Shown here: positions 7,231 to 14,579 of the stretch, piece after piece
Numbering within the stretch: position 1 is the stretch's first letter
Layout: the number at the start of each line of letters is the position of its first letter
Source of the DNA: Bacteroidales bacterium
GTDB taxonomy: Bacteria; Bacteroidota; Bacteroidia; Bacteroidales; Marinilabiliaceae
Reading direction: 5' to 3'
Assembly (NCBI GenBank): GCA_003249255.1
Contig: QKJP01000061.1
Span: forward strand, 124,001 to 188,000
DNA length: 64,000 nt
Notes under the pieces: generated by a model
What the model saw: the letters and a program-made list of their open reading frames with translations, nothing else
The model's database searches: none
What the model was told of the DNA's origin: nothing
Made by a program: the position numbers and the translations under genes

Positions 7231-8238
7231 ATGCAAAAAGAGGCTAGTTATTATCGAATTGTAAAAGATGGAGTAGTATGTGAATTGTGTCCTCATCATT
7301 GTTATTTAAAAGCAGGTGAGCTTGGGAAATGTCATGTGCGGCAGAATATGGATGGGCAATTAATCGCATTAACTTATGGCCGTCCGTGTGCACTTAATGT
7401 TGACCCGGTAGAGAAGAAACCATTGTATCATTTTCTGCCCGGGAGTAGAACCTTTTCCTTATCAACACGAGGCTGTAATCTTGCTTGCAAAAACTGCCAG
7501 AATTGGGAAATATCTCAATCTACCCTAAGTACTAGAGACTTGGACTTAAATCCGAAGCAGGTTGTTCAGAAAGCCATAGAATACCAGTGTTCATCCATTT
7601 CATATACTTATACAGATCCAACGGTATATTATGAGTATGCTCTGGATATAGCCAAGCTTGCACATCAACATCAGCTTAAAAATATAATGGTTACGGCCGG
7701 GTATATTGAAGAAGCTCCATTGTTGGAATTACTGCCTTATGTTGATGCTGTTAATATTGATCTAAAGACGTTTGATGAGCACGTGTACCATCAATTAAAT
7801 GGAATAAAGAAAGCTGTAGTGTTAAGAACTTTGAGCTTGTTAAAAGCGGCCGGCGTTTGGTTTGAAATAACCAATTTGCTTATCCCCGGCTGGACCGATG
7901 ATCTTAAGGTGATTAAGGATATGTGCCAGTGGTTGATGAAAGAAGGTTTTGAAAATGTTCCATTGCATTTTAGTCGCTTTCATCCTTCTTACCAGTTACA
8001 GCAAGTTTCTGTAACACCTGAAGATACTATAAATGCTGCCATTGAAATCGCCATCAAAAGCGGGATGAATTACGTGTATTCGGGCAATGTGCCGAATCAT
8101 ATTCATAATCACACCTTTTGTGCATCTTGTGAAGAACTTTTGGTGGAAAGATTAGGCTATAGGATTGGAAATTATGGAATAAAAGATGGGAGGTGTCAAC
8201 GATGCCTGGCTGAATTGCCAGGTATATGGGGAGTATAG
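7231..8238 (+). CDS. amrS: AmmeMemoRadiSam system radical SAM enzyme
   Basis: The 335-residue protein has the radical SAM cluster motif GCNLACKNCQNW, with cysteines at 82, 86 and 89 in the canonical CxxxCxxC spacing. Extra cysteines lie at the N-terminus (CELCPHHC then GKCHVRQ) and the C-terminus (CASC then RCQRC) and could bind zinc or an additional cluster. The family is related to the pyruvate formate-lyase activase class and its substrate is unknown. The gene starts 3 bp after the Memo-AMMECR1 fusion stop, so the two are translationally close and certainly one operon. The family association (protein A, protein B, radical SAM) is established; the reaction is not. Confidence 0.95.
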   Translation: MQKEASYYRIVKDGVVCELCPHHCYLKAGELGKCHVRQNMDGQLIALTYGRPCALNVDPVEKKPLYHFLPGSRTFSLSTRGCNLACKNCQNWEISQSTLSTRDLDLNPKQVVQKAIEYQCSSISYTYTDPTVYYEYALDIAKLAHQHQLKNIMVTAGYIEEAPLLELLPYVDAVNIDLKTFDEHVYHQLNGIKKAVVLRTLSLLKAAGVWFEITNLLIPGWTDDLKVIKDMCQWLMKEGFENVPLHFSRFHPSYQLQQVSVTPEDTINAAIEIAIKSGMNYVYSGNVPNHIHNHTFCASCEELLVERLGYRIGNYGIKDGRCQRCLAELPGIWGV

Positions 8239-8275
8239 AATTTGCTGAATATGTGTATTTTATAGATTAACGATC

Positions 8276-8306
8276 TTGATCTCCGTTTGGATTGTTAATA
8301 ACTTTA
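8276..8306 (+). promoter_or_regulatory. Candidate promoter of the surface-fibre cassette
   Basis: TTG at 8276-8278, then 20 bp, then TAACTTTA at 8299-8306. This is one mismatch from TAnnTTTG and lies 58 bp before the first subunit-like gene. It marks a likely transcription start separate from the radical SAM gene. Confidence 0.45.
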
Positions 8307-8364
8307 GATCTGATCTTTTAAATTGATTTTAAATAGAGAGAGTGTTCATTAAAACTTATTAACC

Positions 8365-9048
8365 ATGAGAAAATTTTTGAAATTATCAATTGCATTAGGC
8401 TTAACGCTTGGTTTTGCTTTTAGTGCACAGGCTCAGTTGTCTGATGAAGAGTATAATTATGTGACAATGGATTTGAGGGGGATTTTAAATTTAACGATGA
8501 CTACCAACCCTCAAGTAGATTTTGTTTTTCAAACGATTCAGCAGTATGATAGAGGTATTACCCAGTTTAATGCGACTCAATTAGAGGTAGATGCCACATT
8601 AGCCTGGGATTTGTTTGCATATTGTAATACTGATCTATGGACTCAAATAGAGGCTTATTCTTCAAATGGAAATAATGGACTACCAGCTGAAATTTTAGAA
8701 TTGCAATCTTCCGTTATCAATGCCACAGCGGCAACTGATGACTTTGATACTTGGGTATCCATAAAAGGTTTAACCAACTCAGGGGTAGTAGGAGGAGTGC
8801 CGGTGGCAGCGACTCAGTTTTTAGCCGGAATGTTTGGTACGGCAGCCGGTCAAGCGCAAATTCCGGGAACTGCAAATGGAAATCCAACTACTCATAAGTT
8901 TAGAATTGATATGCGGATGGTTCCTAATATTCCTGCAACTTTTCCAAATTCTACTGTTGTTTTAACTACCGTTGGTAATAACCAAGCTTATGCAATGGCC
9001 GGATATTATTATATGGAAATTGTTTATTCTTTGGTTGAAGATTTATAA
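8365..9048 (+). CDS. Secreted subunit-like protein 1 of a chaperone-usher-like cassette
   Basis: The 227-residue product has a clear signal peptide (residues 1-24, MRKFLKLSIALGLTLGFAFS then AQAQ). The mature protein is rich in beta-strand residues, and the only cysteine visible is the one in YCNTD. I do not recognise a named family. The last 15 residues, GYYYMEIVYSLVEDL, alternate hydrophobic and polar residues, with Gly at position 15 from the end. The same arrangement ends the next gene product (GLYTLRIDYVLVEDL). This recalls the C-terminal chaperone-binding strand of pilins, and with the PapD-like and barrel genes downstream it suggests a fibre subunit. A hairpin with a U run follows, so this gene may be expressed above the downstream ones. 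Confidence 0.75.
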   Translation: MRKFLKLSIALGLTLGFAFSAQAQLSDEEYNYVTMDLRGILNLTMTTNPQVDFVFQTIQQYDRGITQFNATQLEVDATLAWDLFAYCNTDLWTQIEAYSSNGNNGLPAEILELQSSVINATAATDDFDTWVSIKGLTNSGVVGGVPVAATQFLAGMFGTAAGQAQIPGTANGNPTTHKFRIDMRMVPNIPATFPNSTVVLTTVGNNQAYAMAGYYYMEIVYSLVEDL

Positions 9049-9080
9049 TAACATAACCTTAAATATTGATTATTTATAAT

Positions 9081-9107
9081 AAAAAGAAGGTCAATCACCT
9101 TCTTTTT
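9081..9107 (+). terminator. Hairpin between subunit 1 and subunit 2 (possible attenuator)
   Basis: The stem AAAAGAAGGT / ACCTTCTTTT has a 5-nt loop and ends in a T tract. It lies inside the cassette, 33 bp after the first subunit gene. It could be a partial terminator that limits expression of the downstream subunit, barrel and chaperone genes. Confidence 0.6.
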
Positions 9108-9143
9108 GTTATTTTAATAGTTAGAACCAAGTCTGCCCGATTT

Positions 9144-9722
9144 ATGAAACATTTTATTAGCCCAAATTATAGAGCTATTTTACTACTATTATGTCTAATG
9201 TGTTACAATGTAGGGCAGGCACAATCTGTTAGTTTTGATCTTAAGACATCTCCTTCTATTGTGTTCGATTTTAATTCGATCGATGGTTTCGAAAATGGAA
9301 TTACACGCTTGAACGTTTGTGAACTAAATGTCAACGTTGTTGGGGTTCAGTGGGATTTATATATTAGGCCGACGACAACTGTACCTGGTTTTTGGGATGT
9401 TGTAGCGACCTATACACCAACAGTCAACGTGCCACCGATTAGTATTTTAGAGCTTCGTATACGAAATGCATCAAATACAACTCAGGTAGGCGGTTTTTTC
9501 CCTTTGCAAGAACTATTAGCACCTTATTATATTATTGGATCTGCTGCTGCTCCGGATCCGCTAGTAGCTTGTCCGAATGTGGGAACTAATCAACCGGGTG
9601 ATTATATGAATTCTCCCGGGTGTTATCGGTTTACGGTGGATTTACGGTTGAATCCTGGTTTTGTATATCAATTAGGTCTATACACATTAAGAATTGATTA
9701 TGTTTTAGTTGAAGATTTATAG
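9144..9722 (+). CDS. Secreted subunit-like protein 2 of the chaperone-usher-like cassette
   Basis: The 192-residue product has a signal peptide (about residues 1-26, ending VGQAQ). The frame is open back to 9066, but that part overlaps the hairpin and would bury the signal peptide, so the ATG at 9144 is chosen. The mature part shares order and spacing with subunit 1: F-D-F/V-F near the start (SIVFDFNSIDGFENGITRLN against VDFVFQTIQQYDRGITQFN), then QWDLYI/AWDLFAY, then FRIDMR/FTVDLRL, and an identical terminal LVEDL. The two are therefore distant paralogs. It is 3 bp upstream of the barrel gene. The role as a minor or tip subunit is inference. Confidence 0.75.
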   Translation: MKHFISPNYRAILLLLCLMCYNVGQAQSVSFDLKTSPSIVFDFNSIDGFENGITRLNVCELNVNVVGVQWDLYIRPTTTVPGFWDVVATYTPTVNVPPISILELRIRNASNTTQVGGFFPLQELLAPYYIIGSAAAPDPLVACPNVGTNQPGDYMNSPGCYRFTVDLRLNPGFVYQLGLYTLRIDYVLVEDL

Positions 9723-9725
9723 CCG

Positions 9726-12700
9726 TTGAAAACGAAGATTGGGCATAGTATAACATGGTTATTGGTGATCTTTTGTTTTGCAGTAATTCAAGAGGGTGAG
9801 AGTTATGCTCAAAATTCAGGGGGGATCCGGGTTCGATTTCTTAAGGGAGACATTGAAATGCCTGTGAATGATTTTGCAGTGAATGTTCTTCAGCTTATTA
9901 ATACCACTGAAAAATCTCAAACAATAAAACTGTTTCTAAGCCTACCGGCAGGGTGGGAGATCATGGGGAATCTGAAGGATGATTATTTAATCGACTCGAA
10001 TGATTCCTTATATATTCCGGTTCGCTTAATGCCCAGAGGTTCTGTACAGGGAGGCATGACTTATACTGCAAATGCATTTATCTCTCTCAATAATTTGACT
10101 ATTGCTAGCGCGGTATGGAATATTTCAGTTAGAAAAGAGTCGAACTGGAATGTGAATTTGTCTTCCAATAAAGTTTATTTTACTAACGAGTCTGATTCAT
10201 GTTCGTTTGAACTGCGCATAAATAATACCGGAAATTCGGAAGAAGAGTTACAGGTTCATGCTGTGACAGAAAAAGGTATTTATTTTAAAGGATCAAGAGG
10301 TGAGCTTTTAACAGAGGTACGAAAGAATGTTAAACTTAAAATAAAGCAAGATACTTTTTTGCTTTTTAGGGTTGTGAAAGATGATATTTTACCTAAACCT
10401 TATGAATATCAAAGTTCAGAACAAATTAATCGATTAAGAATAAACGTTAAAAGTCAGAATCCGGTAACGGCAACTAAAGGAGATTGGTCTGGTCGAGTTA
10501 GTTTTATTTCTCTAGATGACAAGCGAAAAGTTGAAGATTCCTTTTTACCATCATTTCCCTTAACTTTTGAATGGGATTCTTATAATGTTTTAAACCGGAA
10601 TACTTACGGCTCTTTGAATTTATATGGAAGCAAAGTCTTTTCAAATAGTGCCAGTATGACTTATTATTATCAGTCAAACTTTGTTCAAAATGAAATCGAT
10701 TGGAATTCATATTTAGGAAACTATTTTTATTTAGGATATTTCAGTTCTTTGTATAATGTAGAGCTTGGTGATATTAGTGCCGGAAGAAGCGGAAGTCTTT
10801 TGGTCGGAAAAGGAGCCAAAGGAAGTGTGAAATATAAAGAGCATCAACTGGGTGGTTTATATATTCAAAAACCAACCATTTTGGATGAAGTTAGCTTTAT
10901 GGGCTATGGTGCTTTTTACAATTATTCTAAAGCTAAGTTAAACGGAAGTGTATATGCAGAATCATCTAACGATGATTTGTGGGGAATTAAAACTGATTTT
11001 GCAACTGCTAATGTGGGTTATAAAATTAATAATTACCATGCAGTTAATGTAGGTGGTGGCTATAGTATGGAGAATTTTGCGAACCAAGCTGTAGAGTCCA
11101 CTAGCGGTTATAAAGGCATGTTTTCTTATCAAGGAACTGTAAAACAGATAAATATTCATTTGAATGCCCTGCATCATTCACCTTCGTATGCTCCTCGTCG
11201 AGGAATAAATCAAGGTTCGGCTATTGCGAGTTATCCCTTAAATTCGACCATGCGAATCAGGGGTGGTGTATCTGGTTATGAGAGTCGACCCACCATAGTT
11301 CGTTTCGACGGGTTAATAATTGATTCAATTTTTAATGGGCGAAAAAATGCTTTTGCTCAATTGTTGCTAACCCAGGGTGATCAAAGTTATGTATTTCAGC
11401 CGGAGTATATTATTTATGAATCGAATTTATTAACCTCGAATACGGCTGGTTTAGGTGTTGAGTTTCGTTCCCGAAAAAACAAAGATTTGAGTGTGTATAC
11501 CACTGCTTTTGTGGGGCAAGATGCTTATCCTACTCATCGGGATGTGAATCCTATTTTTTTGGCAAATGCACGTTTGTCACTTCGGTATAAGGGATTAAAT
11601 GCCAATGTGAGGTATTATTATGGACCCAATTATTTAAATGAGAAGTATGTGTATCTAAATACTTTGGAAAATCCCCAGCGGTTATTTGGTATGCTCTATT
11701 ATGATTATTGGTTCGCAAAAAACTCCATGCGCTTTAATACAAACATGAATTATAATTATACAACCATACAAGGAAGGCAACAAATGGTTATACGACCGGA
11801 ATTGTTTTATTATTCAAACAATAGGTTTGAGTTCAGTGTGTATGGTAGTTACATTATGTATGCCAATGCCGAATACGAGCGTGAACCAACTGAAATAAGT
11901 GGAGTGCCTATTTCAAAAATCAGCACTTTAGTACCGGCTCAATCGATGGGGCGAATGGAGTTTGGCTTTGGAGTTAAGTTTAATATTAATGTACCTGCTG
12001 GAATTACTCGTAATTATAAAACTCAAATTATAGTTTTTAGAGATGCCAATGGTAATGGTGTGCAAGATTCTAATGAAGAAGGGTATGGCGATATGCTAAT
12101 TAGATTATCTCGTACAGATGAGTCGTTTGTAGAAGATGATCAAATGATGAATCCAAGTGTGATTTATGAATTGATTACCAATGAAAAAGGTGTGGCGGAG
12201 TATCGTCATGTGCCAAAAGGAAATTATAAAATAGAATCGATGCCTTTGATCTCCTCTTCCGGGTGGTATGGAAATAGGGAGTTGTACCGAATGATAGATG
12301 GAAATCAGGTTATCTATCTTCCGCTATCTAAAGGTGCCAGATTAAGTGGTGGTGTTATTGTTGAGCGCGATGTGCATTCTGATAATAAAGTTTTGGCTTT
12401 AGGAGCCATTCGAGTTACAGCAATGAATCAGTTGACTGGTGAAATGAACTCTACTCTTACTGATGAATTTGGAAATTATTCGATGCATTTGCCTAATGGA
12501 GACTATGTGGTTTCTATTAATGAAGGAGCAGTAGGAAGTCGGTTTCAATTTTTAGAGAATAATATTCCGGTTTCAGTTAAAAGCAGCGGAGAAAGCTTAA
12601 GTGTCGGATTTTTGTTAGTAGAGAAAGGTCGTAAAATAAATTTTGGAAGAAATGGAGCCAATTCAAGATTAATGTCTTCGGGCGTGAAAGATAATCGTTT

Positions 12701-13346
12701 TGCAAGTGAAGAAGTTGATCCGTCTTTGGTACCGGTAAGTAAAGATGTTAATTCTTCTAAAATGTACGCAGTAAGTTTATTTGCTTCAGAGCAAGGTCGA
12801 TTGAAAAAAGCAGATTTCGATTCACTTCAGGCTGTCACCTCTGTGTATTGTGTGCAAGGAGAAGGGGGGAATTATCTTTATTATACCAACTCATTTACAT
12901 CGAAAAAACCCGCTAAAAAGCTGTTGAGTAAAGTGATTGCGTATGGGTATGATGACGCTTCAATGGTGGAATTGAAACCACCGGCAAAAGAGAAAATGAT
13001 GAAGGAGGAAAAAGCTAACGAGAAGAAAAGTAGTGATGAGTTGGTTAGGTCAACTGGTGAATCGAATACTTCTGTGTCTAAGAGTTTGCAAAAGATAGAA
13101 AATGATGAAGATAAAGCGCTTTATCGGATCCAGTTTGATTCGTCTGCCTTGTTGTTTGAAGCAGGCGATTTTAAAGAAACTTTACCTGATGTGGATGTGA
13201 TCTATTTCTACACAAAAGGTGATGTGAATTATTATTCTGTAGGTGCATTTTCGTCAGAGAAACAAGCAAAGAAATATTTAAAGGAATTTAAAACCAAATA
13301 TCAAACAGCTGAAGCTGTAGTAAAACAGTATAAAGATGAAGAATAA
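9726..13346 (+). CDS. Usher-like outer-membrane beta-barrel protein with SdrD/CarboxypepD-like and SPOR-like C-terminal domains
   Basis: The 1206-residue product starts at TTG (9726), which gives a good signal peptide (to about residue 29, SYAQ). In order I see: residues about 30-250, two Ig-like beta domains; residues about 270-760, a long stretch of alternating aromatic/polar strands (SASMTYYYQSNFVQNEIDW, YYFSYL-type turns) typical of an outer-membrane barrel; residues about 770-850, a D-x-N-G-N-G-V-x-D segment (FRDANGNGVQDSNEEGYGD), as in SdrD-B/prealbumin-like plugs near usher C-termini; residues about 875-940, a carboxypeptidase-regulatory-like domain; residues about 1011-1085 and 1131-1206, two SPOR-like modules. 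It sits between two subunit-like genes and a PapD-like chaperone gene. An usher role is inferred from architecture and context. SPOR tails are not normal for ushers. It could instead be another type of surface-export barrel. Confidence 0.65.
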   Translation: MKTKIGHSITWLLVIFCFAVIQEGESYAQNSGGIRVRFLKGDIEMPVNDFAVNVLQLINTTEKSQTIKLFLSLPAGWEIMGNLKDDYLIDSNDSLYIPVRLMPRGSVQGGMTYTANAFISLNNLTIASAVWNISVRKESNWNVNLSSNKVYFTNESDSCSFELRINNTGNSEEELQVHAVTEKGIYFKGSRGELLTEVRKNVKLKIKQDTFLLFRVVKDDILPKPYEYQSSEQINRLRINVKSQNPVTATKGDWSGRVSFISLDDKRKVEDSFLPSFPLTFEWDSYNVLNRNTYGSLNLYGSKVFSNSASMTYYYQSNFVQNEIDWNSYLGNYFYLGYFSSLYNVELGDISAGRSGSLLVGKGAKGSVKYKEHQLGGLYIQKPTILDEVSFMGYGAFYNYSKAKLNGSVYAESSNDDLWGIKTDFATANVGYKINNYHAVNVGGGYSMENFANQAVESTSGYKGMFSYQGTVKQINIHLNALHHSPSYAPRRGINQGSAIASYPLNSTMRIRGGVSGYESRPTIVRFDGLIIDSIFNGRKNAFAQLLLTQGDQSYVFQPEYIIYESNLLTSNTAGLGVEFRSRKNKDLSVYTTAFVGQDAYPTHRDVNPIFLANARLSLRYKGLNANVRYYYGPNYLNEKYVYLNTLENPQRLFGMLYYDYWFAKNSMRFNTNMNYNYTTIQGRQQMVIRPELFYYSNNRFEFSVYGSYIMYANAEYEREPTEISGVPISKISTLVPAQSMGRMEFGFGVKFNINVPAGITRNYKTQIIVFRDANGNGVQDSNEEGYGDMLIRLSRTDESFVEDDQMMNPSVIYELITNEKGVAEYRHVPKGNYKIESMPLISSSGWYGNRELYRMIDGNQVIYLPLSKGARLSGGVIVERDVHSDNKVLALGAIRVTAMNQLTGEMNSTLTDEFGNYSMHLPNGDYVVSINEGAVGSRFQFLENNIPVSVKSSGESLSVGFLLVEKGRKINFGRNGANSRLMSSGVKDNRFASEEVDPSLVPVSKDVNSSKMYAVSLFASEQGRLKKADFDSLQAVTSVYCVQGEGGNYLYYTNSFTSKKPAKKLLSKVIAYGYDDASMVELKPPAKEKMMKEEKANEKKSSDELVRSTGESNTSVSKSLQKIENDEDKALYRIQFDSSALLFEAGDFKETLPDVDVIYFYTKGDVNYYSVGAFSSEKQAKKYLKEFKTKYQTAEAVVKQYKDEE

Positions 13347-14160
13347 AGTATTTATTAGCATTGTATTAGTGATGGTTGTTTTTAGTTGGCAACATGCTAT
13401 AGGCCAAAGTGTATCAGTGTCTCCATCGCGTTTGTATTTTAAAGAAATGCTTGGAGGATATAAAGGGCAAAAAATTCGTGTGGCCAATAACGGCACGAAT
13501 AAACAAACCTTTCAGATAACTTTCAATGATTTTTCATCAACAGGAAATAAAGGCAAAACCCAAATTCTCAAAGAAGAAGATAATAACAGAGGATGTGCTC
13601 AGTGGTTAGCTGCTTCACCTGCCTTTTTTGAATTAGCTCCGGGTGTAACCCAAGATGTAGAAATACTATTGCAGGTGCCAAATGTGCCAGAAGCCAATAA
13701 TGCCAGATGGGCCGTTGCCAATGTTAAGTTAACTCGAGAAAGAACTGGTCCCCAGGCTTCTGGTGAGGATGTTACCGGGATGCAGATCTTACAAACCTTT
13801 CAATTTTTAGTTCATATTTTTCAAACACCCCCATCTGTTCAATATAAGGAGGCGCAGGTTTTGAGTTTTAAAGATGTAACCACAGCAACGGATAGTATCC
13901 GAATTTTAGGAATGGAAGTAGAAAATGTAGGTGAAACCATCTTGGATTGTGCCCCTTATCTGGATGTAGTTAATTTACAAACTGGTGATTCAAGGCGAGT
14001 GAGGAGTAAAGGCTTTACGGTCTTGCCGGAGGGGAAACGGATGGTTCGAATTCCATTGCCTGACGATTTAGTCTCAGGGAAATACAACATCTTGGGAGTG
14101 ATCGATTATGGAAGTGATACCGATTTAGCAGGAGCTCAGTTAGAGATTTCTATCGAATGA
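13336..14160 (+). CDS. PapD-like periplasmic pilus chaperone
   Basis: The 274-residue product has a signal peptide (1-24, ending AIGQ) followed by two Ig-like domains. The N-terminal domain begins SVSVSPSRLYF (Arg32, in the position of the conserved basic anchor residue of pilus chaperones) and has IRVANNGTNKQTFQITF. It then shows the W-x-x-x-S-P-x-F-x-L-x-P-G-x-x-x-x-V motif (QWLAASPAFFELAPGVTQDV) common to PapD/CooB-like chaperones and related Ig-fold proteins. The C-terminal domain contains KGFTVLPEGKRMVRIPLP. The start overlaps the end of the barrel gene by 11 bp, showing coupled expression. Its job would be to bind the two small subunits in the periplasm and deliver them to the barrel. 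Fold assignment is fairly secure; partner assignment is inference. Confidence 0.72.
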   Translation: MKNKVFISIVLVMVVFSWQHAIGQSVSVSPSRLYFKEMLGGYKGQKIRVANNGTNKQTFQITFNDFSSTGNKGKTQILKEEDNNRGCAQWLAASPAFFELAPGVTQDVEILLQVPNVPEANNARWAVANVKLTRERTGPQASGEDVTGMQILQTFQFLVHIFQTPPSVQYKEAQVLSFKDVTTATDSIRILGMEVENVGETILDCAPYLDVVNLQTGDSRRVRSKGFTVLPEGKRMVRIPLPDDLVSGKYNILGVIDYGSDTDLAGAQLEISIE

Positions 14161-14183
14161 AGGACTTTTTAAAGAATACCTAA

Positions 14184-14217
14184 ATGCCCATCGAAACTTC
14201 TCGATGGGCATTTTTTT
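14184..14217 (+). terminator. Terminator of the four-gene cassette
   Basis: A perfect 11-bp stem ATGCCCATCGA / TCGATGGGCAT with a 6-nt loop is followed by seven T. It closes the operon begun near 8300. Confidence 0.92.
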
Positions 14218-14579
14218 CGCTCTAACTTCTTTGCTTCGGTTTAATAGAATCTACATTGTAACTGATGTTCATTGGTTAATTATAAAGGTGTTGCAATCTT
14301 AACTGGGATGAGGTTATATAGGAATGGTTATCTTGAAAATGATTACCTGTTTTCGAATATTTAAACAGGATGGTGGCTTGTTAAAAGATTGGTGTTTAGG
14401 GAGATGGAATTTGTTTTTTAGTGTTGTATATGGGTGTTTGATCTATTAAAAAGAGTTAATTGTCAAAAATAGACTACCGCTCGGTGTGTATCGGTCGTAA
14501 TTTATACACACCTATACCGTCAATGTTCTTGTGATACGACATAAGGGATTGGTTATTACTCACTAAAAATGATGTTCAT
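14218..14579. other. Intergenic region upstream of the first giant gene, with an inverted repeat
   Basis: No gene is visible. It holds an inverted repeat GGTGTGTAT (14483-14491) / ATACACACC (14504-14512) with a 12-nt spacer, about 70 bp before the start codon. This is the size of a dimeric regulator operator or an mRNA leader hairpin. No convincing TAnnTTTG box was found. Confidence 0.5.

Noticed and set aside
9066-9143. Upstream extension of the second subunit gene
   Set aside because: It starts before the hairpin at 9081-9107 and would place 26 residues ahead of a good signal peptide.
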